Below the pieces are notes generated by a model that saw only the letters and a list, made by a program, of their open reading frames with translations, did no database searches and was not told the DNA's origin. From Myxococcus xanthus (GTDB lineage: Bacteria; Myxococcota; Myxococcia; Myxococcales; Myxococcaceae), in NCBI RefSeq assembly GCF_900106535.1, contig NZ_FNOH01000003.1, positions 682,001-746,000 of the forward strand: a stretch of DNA of 64,000 nt, read 5' to 3'. Below are positions 34,789-43,934 of this stretch, piece after piece. Within the stretch, counting starts at the first letter, position 1, and every line of letters begins with the position of its first letter. The position numbers and the translations under genes are program-made.

Positions 34789-37700
34789 AGCAGGACCCGC
34801 TTCGAATCATCGCGCTCCGAGGAGGCAGCGCCGAGCACACTGGCCACAGCGAGCTTTCCGAGAAGCTCAGCCGTCACCTGCTCAATGGAACTTTCATCAA
34901 CGAAACTCTTGAGAGGCATGCTCACGTCGAGTTCGCCCAGCACCATGTCCCGCAACTCGAGCGCCATGATGGAGTCGAACCCCAGCGCGTCGAACGAGTC
35001 CGTGGACGAGAGCTTCGTCGTCGGAATCTTTCCAACCTCGCTGATCATCTCCTTGAGCCGCGCCTCCAGGACGCCGCGGCGAGCGGAGCCTTCCAACGCG
35101 AGCAACACCTCGCGCAGCTTGCGCGGCGCCTCCATGACGTCAGGGACGGCATCGGTGACGGACTCGGTCCGGAACAGCGACGAAGCCACGATGGAAGGAT
35201 GGCTGGCAGTCCAACGCGTCACATCGAAGCGCGCGATGCCCCGGGTGACGCGGTTCTCCGCGAGCACCAGCGCCATGGCCGCCAGGGCTTCATCCACGGA
35301 CATGGGCGACATGCCCCGCTCCGCCAGCCGGTCGCCACGCCGAGCATCCGCGACGGCCATGCCGACCTCGCCCCAGCTCCCCCAGTTGAGACTGATGGCC
35401 GGCAGACCCCGTGCGCGACGGAAGTGCGCCAACGCATCGAGGAATGCATTGGCCGCGGCATAGCTGGCCTGCCCCGGCGAGCCAATCAGCGACGCCGTCG
35501 AGGAGAACAGGACGAAGTGCTCGAGGGTGGTGTCGGTGGCCAGCGCATGGAGGTTCCACGCACCGTCGACCTTGGGGCCCATGACCGTCTCGAAGCCCTG
35601 GGGCTCCCACTGCAACAACGAGCTGTCCGCCAGCACACCCGCGCTGTGGAAGATGCCCCCCAGCGGCGCTCCGCCTCGGCGGACGGCAGCCAGCATCTCC
35701 GCCACCGACTCCGGGCGGCTCACATCGACGCGGAAGGTCTCCACCCGCGCGCCCGCCGCACGCAGCGGCGCCAGGGCCTGGCGGGCCTCGTCGGTCTCAC
35801 CTTTTCTTCCACAGAGGGCAAGGTGCCGCGCGCCGCGCTCCACCAGCCAGGAGGCGAGCCGCAGTCCGATTCCACCGAGCCCGCCCGTAATCAGATACGT
35901 GCGGTCTTGCCGGGGACGAAACGCTCCCGTGCCTTCCGGAATCGTTTGGGTCTGCGTGAGCGAGGGCACCAGCCGCTGCTCGCCGCGCAGCACGACCTCG
36001 TCGTCGTCAGCGGAAGCAGAGACCTTGCGCGCCAGCTCCGTCACCAGCGCACCGAAGGCCGCGGGTTCGATGTCGATGCGCTTGCAGGCAAGCTCCGGGT
36101 GCTCGTAGGCGACAACCCGTCCCAGGCCCCACAGTGGCGCGCCAGCAATCGCCGTGGGTCCAGCCGCTCCGTCAGCGGCTTGCGAGCCCTGGGTGACGAG
36201 GAACAGCCGAGGCAGCGTTGGCGCCGAGTGCCGCGCCAGGGTCTGCACGAGCGACGCCGCCGCGTGGACCTCTCGCTGAACCGATGTGTGCAGCCCTTCC
36301 AGTGATTCGGGATGCTCCGAACCCGACAGGTAGATGACGCCTCGGGGCGCCGGGCTCTCGGACAGCCACTCCCGGAGCACCGACGCCTGCTCGGAGCCCA
36401 CGATGGCCACGCGCACCGTGCCTCCGGCGGTGGACAGGGATTGCCGCAGCGACTCCGAGGCAGCCGGCTGCGTGCTCACGATGAGCCAGCGGCCCTCCGC
36501 GTCCACGGGCCCCTGCCCCACCGTACGCGCATGCCACGTGAGTTCGCAGAAGAGGTCCCGGGGGGATGCATCCCGGACGGGCTGCACGCTGCTCGGTGCT
36601 GGAGCGACCGCTCCGTCCCACCAGTAGCGCTCACGCTGCCACGGGTACGTCGGCACCACCGTCTTGCGCGCCCCCGTGAAGAGCCCCTCGAAACGAATGG
36701 AGCCACCCGAGGAGTACCCACCCGCGATGACGCCCAGGACACCCGTCCAGGCATCATCTCCGGGCCTGCTGGCACGCAGGATGACGGCCTTGCTTCCACG
36801 GCTGCGTGCAGTGGCCTCCAACGCCGCCCCAACGGAAGCCTCACAAGAGACCTGGATGAAAGCCGAGGCGTTCCGCGCACACAGGTTCGCCACGGACGAC
36901 GCCGGGTCGATCACCGCGGCGCGCTGTCTCTCCCAGTACGCGCCCGGTACCGTGGCGCCCGCTTCGACCCAGGCGCCATCGACGGTGGAGAAGAATGGGT
37001 ACTTCACGGGTTGAGGACGCACGGGCTGCGCTGGCGTCAACTGCAAGGCGAGCCGCACGGCGTCTTCCACGCTGAGTGCTCCCGCGACCACTCCCGCGGA
37101 GAGCGCTCCCACGCCGAAGCCGGAAACAGCTGCGGGGGTCAGACCGCACGCGCGCCAGAGCTCCGCCAATGCGAGCTGGAGCACGAGGAGAGTGCCCACC
37201 GGGTGTCCTTCGCCCGCCTGCGCTCCCGCCACCTGTTCGATGACGGACCCACCTGCCACCTGCCGGAAGACCGCATCCACCTTCTCCGCGTGGGCGCGGA
37301 AGACGTCCCGGCCCAGCAGCTCACGCATCAACCGGCTGGCCTCGGGCTCCGTGCCACCGAAGAGGAAGACGGGCTCGCCCTCGCCTGAACCTCGATTGAC
37401 ACCCGGCGCATCGCGTCCCTCCGTGACAGCGTGAAGGGCCGCTCGAAGCGCCTCGGGCGTCCTCGCCACGAGCACCGCACGGTGCGCATGGTGTGAGCGT
37501 CCAGCGCCCGCCATGAAGCACGCATCCTGGAGCCGCGCCCCAGGACCGGCCTCCGACACGTACTGGAGCCATGACGCCGCCAGTGTGCGCAGCGCGGGCT
37601 CCGAGCGCGCGGAGAGGGGCAACACATACGGCCCGGCGTCCACGGCGGCATGGGCGGCCTCCGCGTACGCCTCGACGAGCGCATGCGCGTTCACACCGCT

Positions 37701-39050
37701 CATCCCAAACGAGCTCACGGCGACGCGATGAGGGCCGTCCTTCTCCGCCAGGGCCGTGCGCGCTCGAGGCACCGCGAGCCCTGAGCCCTCCCACGCGAAC
37801 TCCGGGGTCGGGTGCTCGAAGTTGATGGAGGGAGGCACCTCGCCCGCCTGGAGCACCAGGACGGCCTTGATGAGTCCCGCGATGCCGGCCGCGGCCTCCG
37901 TGTGACCGATGTTCGGCTTGACGGAGCCAATCCACAGCGGGCGCTCCGAAGTCCGCGCTGCGCCGTAGACGCGCGACACGCCGTCCAGCTCGATGGGATC
38001 TCCCAGCCGCGTTCCCGTCCCGTGCGCTTCCAGGTAGTCCACCTGCCCGGGCTCGATGCCCGCGCGCTGCAACACGCGCCGGTACAGCGCTTCCTGTGCC
38101 CCGACGTTCGGCACCGTGAGACCACCGCTGGCGCCGTCGTGGTTCATGCCCGTGCCACGCAAGGTCGCGAGGATGCGGTCACCATCCCGAACGGCGTCCC
38201 GCAGCCGCTTCAGGACGACCACGCCACAGCCCTCCCCCTGCACCATGCCGTCCGCGTCCCGGTCGAACGTGCGGCAATGGCCGCTGGGGGAGAGGGCTCC
38301 CGCCTTGGACAGGAACACGCTGAGTTGCGGCGCCAGGATGAGCTTCACGCCTCCGGCGATGGCGAGCGTCGACTCTTCTGTCCGCAGGCTCTGACACGCC
38401 AGGTGCACAGCGGACAAAGAGGACGAGCACGCGGTGTCCACCGCCATGCTCGGCCCTTCGAGCCCGAGGAGGTACGACAGCCGGCCCGCCACATAGCTGG
38501 CGTCCACACCCGTGGAGTAGTGGGCGCTCACCTTCTCCAGCCCGCCCCCCGTGACGAACGCGTAGTCCTTCGCGTGGACGCCCGCGAAGACACCGGTCCG
38601 CGTCCCCTGGAGCTGGTGTGGGGGAATGCCAGCGTCCTCCAGGGCCTCCCAGCTCACCTCCAGGAAGAAGCGCTGCTGCGGGTCCATGCCCTCGGCTTCA
38701 CGCCGGGAGATGTGGAAGAACTCCGCGTCGAACCGGTCCACCTCGTCCACGAAGCCGGCGCGGCGCATGGCCAGCTTCCCGGGCCTGGAGGGGTCCGGGT
38801 CATAGAGCCCCTGGAGCGCCTGCCGGTCGCTGGGAATCTCCGTCAGCGCCTCCCGTGCCCCCCACAGCAGGTCACGGAACTTCGCGGGGCTGGTGGCGCC
38901 CCCCGGAAAGCGGCAGGCCATGCCGATGATGGCAATCGGTTCCCGCTCACCATTCGAGGCCGTGGCCAGCTTCTTCTGCAGCTTCTCGATGGTCAGCAAC
39001 GCCTGCTGGAGTGGCGACAACTCCGCCATGAATCCGTCCTTGCGGTTCAT
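34785..39050 (-). CDS. Type I PKS module KS-AT(inactive)-KR-ACP
   Basis: The 1421-residue protein has an N-terminal coiled coil (SPLQQALLTIEKLQKKL); an intact KS (DTACSSS near 207, HGTGTRLGD, NIGHTE); an AT-like region that has lost the active-site motif, reading GFGVGA near 646 where GHSxGE belongs, and is shortened in the middle; a KR with TGGLGGIG near 1056 and Tyr in ASYAAANA near 1196; and an ACP with LGFDSI near 1358. There is no DH. If the AT is dead, malonate must come from another AT in trans, or the module does not elongate. The C-terminus (SERDDSKRVLL) is a short tail suitable for the TubC-like docking domain of the downstream NRPS. ATG at 39050 overlaps the upstream TGA by one base; GTG at 39053 is an alternative. 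Confidence 0.93.
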   Translation of the reverse strand: MNRKDGFMAELSPLQQALLTIEKLQKKLATASNGEREPIAIIGMACRFPGGATSPAKFRDLLWGAREALTEIPSDRQALQGLYDPDPSRPGKLAMRRAGFVDEVDRFDAEFFHISRREAEGMDPQQRFFLEVSWEALEDAGIPPHQLQGTRTGVFAGVHAKDYAFVTGGGLEKVSAHYSTGVDASYVAGRLSYLLGLEGPSMAVDTACSSSLSAVHLACQSLRTEESTLAIAGGVKLILAPQLSVFLSKAGALSPSGHCRTFDRDADGMVQGEGCGVVVLKRLRDAVRDGDRILATLRGTGMNHDGASGGLTVPNVGAQEALYRRVLQRAGIEPGQVDYLEAHGTGTRLGDPIELDGVSRVYGAARTSERPLWIGSVKPNIGHTEAAAGIAGLIKAVLVLQAGEVPPSINFEHPTPEFAWEGSGLAVPRARTALAEKDGPHRVAVSSFGMSGVNAHALVEAYAEAAHAAVDAGPYVLPLSARSEPALRTLAASWLQYVSEAGPGARLQDACFMAGAGRSHHAHRAVLVARTPEALRAALHAVTEGRDAPGVNRGSGEGEPVFLFGGTEPEASRLMRELLGRDVFRAHAEKVDAVFRQVAGGSVIEQVAGAQAGEGHPVGTLLVLQLALAELWRACGLTPAAVSGFGVGALSAGVVAGALSVEDAVRLALQLTPAQPVRPQPVKYPFFSTVDGAWVEAGATVPGAYWERQRAAVIDPASSVANLCARNASAFIQVSCEASVGAALEATARSRGSKAVILRASRPGDDAWTGVLGVIAGGYSSGGSIRFEGLFTGARKTVVPTYPWQRERYWWDGAVAPAPSSVQPVRDASPRDLFCELTWHARTVGQGPVDAEGRWLIVSTQPAASESLRQSLSTAGGTVRVAIVGSEQASVLREWLSESPAPRGVIYLSGSEHPESLEGLHTSVQREVHAAASLVQTLARHSAPTLPRLFLVTQGSQAADGAAGPTAIAGAPLWGLGRVVAYEHPELACKRIDIEPAAFGALVTELARKVSASADDDEVVLRGEQRLVPSLTQTQTIPEGTGAFRPRQDRTYLITGGLGGIGLRLASWLVERGARHLALCGRKGETDEARQALAPLRAAGARVETFRVDVSRPESVAEMLAAVRRGGAPLGGIFHSAGVLADSSLLQWEPQGFETVMGPKVDGAWNLHALATDTTLEHFVLFSSTASLIGSPGQASYAAANAFLDALAHFRRARGLPAISLNWGSWGEVGMAVADARRGDRLAERGMSPMSVDEALAAMALVLAENRVTRGIARFDVTRWTASHPSIVASSLFRTESVTDAVPDVMEAPRKLREVLLALEGSARRGVLEARLKEMISEVGKIPTTKLSSTDSFDALGFDSIMALELRDMVLGELDVSMPLKSFVDESSIEQVTAELLGKLAVASVLGAASSERDDSKRVLL

Positions 39051-41260
39051 CACGCGACCTCGAGGCTGAGTTCGGCCAACGTCCGGGCGATCTGCTCGCG
39101 CGCTTCGTCCTCGGACAGCCCGGCAATGCGTTCCATCAGGCCCTGCTCCTCCTGCTCGGGCGTACTCACCTCGCCCGGGTCCGACGGCAGGCGGCCACGC
39201 CGCGCCTCCAGCAGGGACAGCAGCCGCTTCGCCAGCGACTCCAGCCGGGGCAGCTCGAAGAAGAGCGTCGTCGACAGCGGGAGCTCGAGCGCCCGCGAGA
39301 TGCGCTCCTTCAACAACGTGGCCCCAATGGAGTTCAGGCCCAGTTCGAAGAAGGTCCGCCCCTGCACATCGAGCGTCGCGGGCTCGACCTCCAGCACGTC
39401 CGCGAGGTGCCCCCGCAGGAACGCCCGCATCTGGGCCTCCCCATGCACGTCGGGAACGCGGGAAGCATCCCCGGCGGCCACCGCGGCGGCCTGAAGCAGG
39501 GTGGCGGCGTCCGGCCGCGCGTCCTTGGGTGAGCGGCAGACTTCATCGGGTGAAAGCCACTCGGGCCACAGGCGCTGACGCTGGAAGGGGTAGACCGGCA
39601 GGCTCACGCAGCGCCCTGCACGCACCGGGAACACCTCGGGCGGCACCGTCCCATCCGCGACGAAGACACGCCCGGCCTCCACCTGCTCCAGCGGCATGCC
39701 CTCCTGAACCAGGAGCGCCGTCCCACTCGACGTCGCGAGCGAATCCAGGAGCGCCACGAGCCCAGCCCGGTCGCCCGCAATCACCACGGCACGGTGCCGG
39801 TGGTGCTGACGCTTGAGCGCCGCCGTGAAGCAGACGTCCTCCAGCGTCGCCACCGAGTCCGGCGTCGTGGCGAGGAAGTCCCGAAGCTGGAGCGCCCGCT
39901 GACGGAGCGCGTCCTGAGAGAGCGCCGAGAGCGCCAGGAAATGGACCGGCGCGGGCGTCCGCTCCAGCACCGCAGCCGGAGCTGCCTCCAGGACCACGAA
40001 GCCGTTGGCACCGCCCAGGGACGTGGAGACGATGCCCGCTCGCAGCGGCACGCCAGGCTCCCGCGCGGCCCAGGGCTCCAGCTCCGTCTGGATGCTCAGC
40101 CCGAGCGCGTCGAACGAAACCAGCGGGTTGGGCGCATCCACGTGAATCGTCGGCGCCAACGTCCGGTGGTGCAGCGACAGGCACACCTTGATGAACTGCG
40201 CGATGCCCGCCGCGGCGCCCAGGTAACCCACGTTGTTGCTGATGGCGCCGAGCCTGCAGGGCACCGGCCGCTGCGTCCCGAGCGCCTCCCCGATGGCCTC
40301 CGCTTCGGCCGCGTCGCCCTTGAGGAACGACGAGCCGTGCATCTCGATGTAGTCGATGCTCGCCGGAGCCACCCCGCCCTGCTCACACGCCTGCCGGATG
40401 ACGTCCGCCTGCGCCGAGGCGCTGGGCGCCATGATCCACTCGTTCCGGCCGTTGTGATTGACGGCGCTGCCCCGAATCACCGCGTACACGCGGTCACCGG
40501 GCTCAACCTTGGACAGGCGCTTGAGGACGACGACGCCAGCGCCCTCCCCGCGCACGTAGCCGTCCGCCTGCGCATCCAGGGTCCGGCACTGCCCCCGCTC
40601 GGAGAACACGCCGGCCTGGGACAGCATGATGCTGCTGTCCGGAGACAGCATCAGCTCGACGCCCCCGGCGAGGGCCATCTCCACCTCGCCCAGCGTCAAG
40701 CTGCGGCACGCCTCATGGAGGGCCACCGTCGAGGAGGCACACCCCACGCTCGACACGGTGCTGGGTCCCCGGAAATCAAAGGCGTAGGAGAGCCGGTTGG
40801 CCGCGAAGGACGCCGTCGTTCCCAGGACGGAATAGCCATCCAGCGAGGACCAGTCCCTCGCCAGCATCCGCTGGAAGTCGCTGAAGTTGACGCCCATGAA
40901 GACGCCCGTGCGGCTCCCTCGCACGGCGTCGAAGGGCAGGCCCGCATCCTCCAGCGCATGCCATGCACACTCGAAGAGGAGACGGTGCTGCGGGTCCATC
41001 TGCCGCAGCTCCCGCTTCGTCAGCCGGAACGCCGCGGGGTCGGCCAGCTCCACGCCTTCAATCAGTCCGGCCTTGCGGTTGCGAATCGTCCCAGGGCGAT
41101 CAGGTGCCGCGTCGAAGAGCGAAGACAAAGGCCAGCGCCCGGCCGGGATGTCCCCCGTCGCATCAATCCCATCACATAGCATTTGCCAGAGCGTACGCGG
41201 GCAGTCCGACATGGGCAGACGCAGGCCCAGTCCAATCACAGCAATGGGTTCACACAACAT
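39050..41260 (-). CDS. KS-ACP didomain protein with degenerate ketosynthase, no AT
   Basis: The protein has about 736 residues. The KS keeps its Cys (VGCASS near 174) and the first His (EMHGSS near 309), but the second His region, normally K-x-N-[IL]-G-H, reads SNNVGYLG near 344, so the Lys is Ser and the His is Tyr. The usual flanking TG-x-LGD is also changed. Such a KS should lack decarboxylative condensation but may still transacylate. A short linker (PVYPFQRQRLW) leads straight to an ACP (LGLNSI near 643, Asn instead of Asp before Ser); AT, DH and KR are absent. The C-terminal helix (LSEDEAREQIARTL) resembles PKS docking helices. ATG at 41260 is preferred; a TTG at 41335 gives a longer form but has no ribosome site. 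It probably holds or hands over a starter unit. Confidence 0.9.
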   Translation of the reverse strand: MLCEPIAVIGLGLRLPMSDCPRTLWQMLCDGIDATGDIPAGRWPLSSLFDAAPDRPGTIRNRKAGLIEGVELADPAAFRLTKRELRQMDPQHRLLFECAWHALEDAGLPFDAVRGSRTGVFMGVNFSDFQRMLARDWSSLDGYSVLGTTASFAANRLSYAFDFRGPSTVSSVGCASSTVALHEACRSLTLGEVEMALAGGVELMLSPDSSIMLSQAGVFSERGQCRTLDAQADGYVRGEGAGVVVLKRLSKVEPGDRVYAVIRGSAVNHNGRNEWIMAPSASAQADVIRQACEQGGVAPASIDYIEMHGSSFLKGDAAEAEAIGEALGTQRPVPCRLGAISNNVGYLGAAAGIAQFIKVCLSLHHRTLAPTIHVDAPNPLVSFDALGLSIQTELEPWAAREPGVPLRAGIVSTSLGGANGFVVLEAAPAAVLERTPAPVHFLALSALSQDALRQRALQLRDFLATTPDSVATLEDVCFTAALKRQHHRHRAVVIAGDRAGLVALLDSLATSSGTALLVQEGMPLEQVEAGRVFVADGTVPPEVFPVRAGRCVSLPVYPFQRQRLWPEWLSPDEVCRSPKDARPDAATLLQAAAVAAGDASRVPDVHGEAQMRAFLRGHLADVLEVEPATLDVQGRTFFELGLNSIGATLLKERISRALELPLSTTLFFELPRLESLAKRLLSLLEARRGRLPSDPGEVSTPEQEEQGLMERIAGLSEDEAREQIARTLAELSLEVA

Positions 41261-41338
41261 CAAGGCACGGCTCCGCTGGCGACTCGCAAGCCGCTCAGAC
41301 TCATCACCTGTTTGAACTTCATTCTCAACCAACAAGAA

Positions 41339-43882
41339 TCAATAAAGACATACGTCCGAAACGTCTTTCACTGCGGCCGGCGTGGCATCACGCGGCCCGA
41401 GGCCTCCGTCCTCCACCACGGACAGATCGCCAAAATCAAAAAGGGCGTGCTTGTACAGCTTGAGACGCGGACTCAATCCTTCGGGCCCCACCCGCACCGC
41501 GACGAACTTCGCGCGATCGGTCTGCATCATCCGCTCGAAGTCCCGAACGGATTGCTTCGAGGACACGGGATACCCGAACCGGGAGATGGCTTCCAGAACC
41601 ACAGAGGTCTGGATCCCGCAGTAGATGAGGTTGACGCGCTTGGGCTGGGATTGGAACTCGGAGGCCTCGATGGCGACCTGGGTCATCTTATCCGCGGAGT
41701 GCTCCCAGAGCAGCGCGTTCAGCTGGCGAACCCGCTCCAGCTCCGGGGCGGACACACCCATTTCCTGGAGGAAGCGCCACAGCTCCGAGCCAGGCTGGAA
41801 TGGAGGCCGATTCGCGTCGAAGCGCACCAGGTACATCTTGGATTCGAGTGTTCCGTCCTCCAGGAAGCTCAACCCCAGGAACAGCGGGTAGTATTCGGTC
41901 CGCAGCGCGGAAGCATGGGTCTTCACCCGCTCCGCGAAGGGCCCTGCCCGGAAGCGCTCCGGCAGGCGGCTCATCGCCTCATCGAAACCGGAGTGCCCGC
42001 GCATGGGGTCGAAGTGCCAGCTGGCGGCAATGGAATACCGGGTGGGGCCTCCGGGCTTGAACTCCGCGCGCACCAGGCCCAGGTCCGAAGGCCGGAACGT
42101 CTCGCAGATGGCCACGGACCGCTCGACGCCCTCGTTGGTGATGCCGAGCTGCCGCGTGTACTCCCGGAAGGCCCGCGTGACCGTCCCATTGTCGCCGTAG
42201 AGCATGAAGCCCAGGCCGGGCTCGTCCGCGTTATAGGAGAACTCAATCAACGCCTTCTTCGCGATGCCCAGGCCCTGCACCGGGAGCCAGTACTCCAGGA
42301 ACCGCCGCACCTCGGAGGCCTCGCTCAGCAGACCTTGGGCGCGCAGGGCATCCCGGACGAACCACCCCAGCGTCTTGTCCGGCTTCCACAGCACTTCCGT
42401 GTCGAAGTGGCAGATGCGATCACGCGGGCCGACCCGTTGAGGAACCACCAGGTTGGCCAGCATCCGTCCCGCGTAGCGCGCTCCCAGCGCCACCCGGCTG
42501 GCGGGCCACAGTGCCTCGGTGCCCAAGCCCTTCTCGGACTTCTGCTGCCAGGCGCGCTTCGCGAGCCTCAAGGCGATGTCCGGGCGCAGGAGGAACTCCG
42601 GCCCCGCCTGGACGTGCATCAGCTTGAGGAACTCCTGGTAGATCTCCGGATGCTCGTGGTTCAGCGCGTAGAGCTCCTCGACGTACCACTGGGCCAGCTT
42701 GATGAGCCGCGTCCGCTCACCGGGGACGTGGGGATGCCGCATGGCCTCCGCCGTCACGAAGAACCAGAGGCCCTGGAGCCACTGCGCGCCCGTGCGGAGG
42801 TAGGACGCCGTCCAGGCCTGGGTCACCGCCTCCAGGCTGTCGAGTTGGTGCAGCGCCTCGTTGAGGAGGTTCGCCTCCAGCATCGCCACCGACATGCCCT
42901 GGCCGAAGACAGGGTCGAAGTAGCACCACGCATCCCCCAGGACGAGCAACCCCGCGGGGAAGTCCCGGATGCGCTCGAAGTGGCGCCATCTCACGTCCGG
43001 CACCCGGTACACCCCGACGTCCGAGACGGGCTTCGCGTCCTTGATGGCTTCGTAGATGTCCGGCTCGCGGAGGCTGCGGGCGAACTCCACGAATCCGTCC
43101 TCGTCGCGGGGCGGGTGGTGTCCTTCGTAGCCGAACAAGGACACAATCCAGCGATTGCCTTCCACGCCCAGCATCGCCCCGCCGCGCGGTTTGTCGGGCG
43201 GCAGCGGGGTGATCCACAGTCCGCGCCAGTCCCTGGCTGTCTCCGGCTGCTCGAAGAGGCGTGACACGTAGCAGAGGTTGATGGGCAGCCGGCTCTCCTC
43301 CGGCGGGCTGAAACCCAACTCCGACAACCACTTGCCCAGTTGCGATCCGCGCCCGCTCGCGTCGACCACGATGTTGGCGAGCCGGTTCGTCACCGCGCCG
43401 CCGTCCCCATGGCGGTCATGCGTCTGGACTCCGAGAATCCGCCTCCCATCCGGCGTGGCCAGCAGCGCCCGCACGGAGGTCGACTCCAGGATCTCCACGT
43501 TGGAATAGGCGCGAAGCCGCCCTCGCAGGTAGCGCTCCAGGGAGCAGCGCGTCTGCGGGTACAGGACGATGCCGCTGCGGTGGCGCGGCATCCAGTCACC
43601 AAACTGCAACCACCGGAGGTCCTGGGTGAAGTCGAAGGGCTCGATGCCGTCCGCCGTCATCTGCTCGACGAGGCCGGGGAAGTACTGCTCCAACAGGTCC
43701 ACACCCTTTCGCAGCAGGACGTGGATGTGATTGGCCTGGGGCGCGCCCGGGCGAGGGCCATCCTGGAGCACGTCCCGTTCAATGACGGTGACGCGCTCGA
43801 AATGGTCCGCCAGCACGCGCGCGGCGCAGAGCCCACCGATGCTGGCGCCAATGACAATGGCGCTCCCAGGAAGTTTGTTCAT
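41339..43882 (-). CDS. FAD-dependent monooxygenase-like protein with extra C-terminal domain
   Basis: The protein has about 847 residues. The N-terminal half is a group A flavoprotein monooxygenase: dinucleotide-binding GASIGGL near residue 12, ERD at the end of the second strand, an Arg-rich RCSLERYLRGRL segment, and the second FAD motif GDAWCYFDPVFGQGMS. The C-terminal ~350 residues are not typical of this family; they contain repeated short strands with a Lys/Arg-x-Lys/Asn-hydrophobic-Tyr pattern (SKMYLV, RVNLIY, RLKLYK) that faintly recalls beta-barrel prenyltransferases of the ABBA/DMATS type. That resemblance is weak and unproven. ATG at 43882 is chosen over a TTG at 43909 since it directly precedes the FAD fold. 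As a cluster oxidase it could hydroxylate the chain or oxidise the azoline ring. Confidence 0.8.
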   Translation of the reverse strand: MNKLPGSAIVIGASIGGLCAARVLADHFERVTVIERDVLQDGPRPGAPQANHIHVLLRKGVDLLEQYFPGLVEQMTADGIEPFDFTQDLRWLQFGDWMPRHRSGIVLYPQTRCSLERYLRGRLRAYSNVEILESTSVRALLATPDGRRILGVQTHDRHGDGGAVTNRLANIVVDASGRGSQLGKWLSELGFSPPEESRLPINLCYVSRLFEQPETARDWRGLWITPLPPDKPRGGAMLGVEGNRWIVSLFGYEGHHPPRDEDGFVEFARSLREPDIYEAIKDAKPVSDVGVYRVPDVRWRHFERIRDFPAGLLVLGDAWCYFDPVFGQGMSVAMLEANLLNEALHQLDSLEAVTQAWTASYLRTGAQWLQGLWFFVTAEAMRHPHVPGERTRLIKLAQWYVEELYALNHEHPEIYQEFLKLMHVQAGPEFLLRPDIALRLAKRAWQQKSEKGLGTEALWPASRVALGARYAGRMLANLVVPQRVGPRDRICHFDTEVLWKPDKTLGWFVRDALRAQGLLSEASEVRRFLEYWLPVQGLGIAKKALIEFSYNADEPGLGFMLYGDNGTVTRAFREYTRQLGITNEGVERSVAICETFRPSDLGLVRAEFKPGGPTRYSIAASWHFDPMRGHSGFDEAMSRLPERFRAGPFAERVKTHASALRTEYYPLFLGLSFLEDGTLESKMYLVRFDANRPPFQPGSELWRFLQEMGVSAPELERVRQLNALLWEHSADKMTQVAIEASEFQSQPKRVNLIYCGIQTSVVLEAISRFGYPVSSKQSVRDFERMMQTDRAKFVAVRVGPEGLSPRLKLYKHALFDFGDLSVVEDGGLGPRDATPAAVKDVSDVCLY

Positions 43883-43934
43883 GCCGTGTCCCGCCTCTTG
43901 CAGCGTCAACGCTCGGGTTGCTCGCGGAAGCCGT

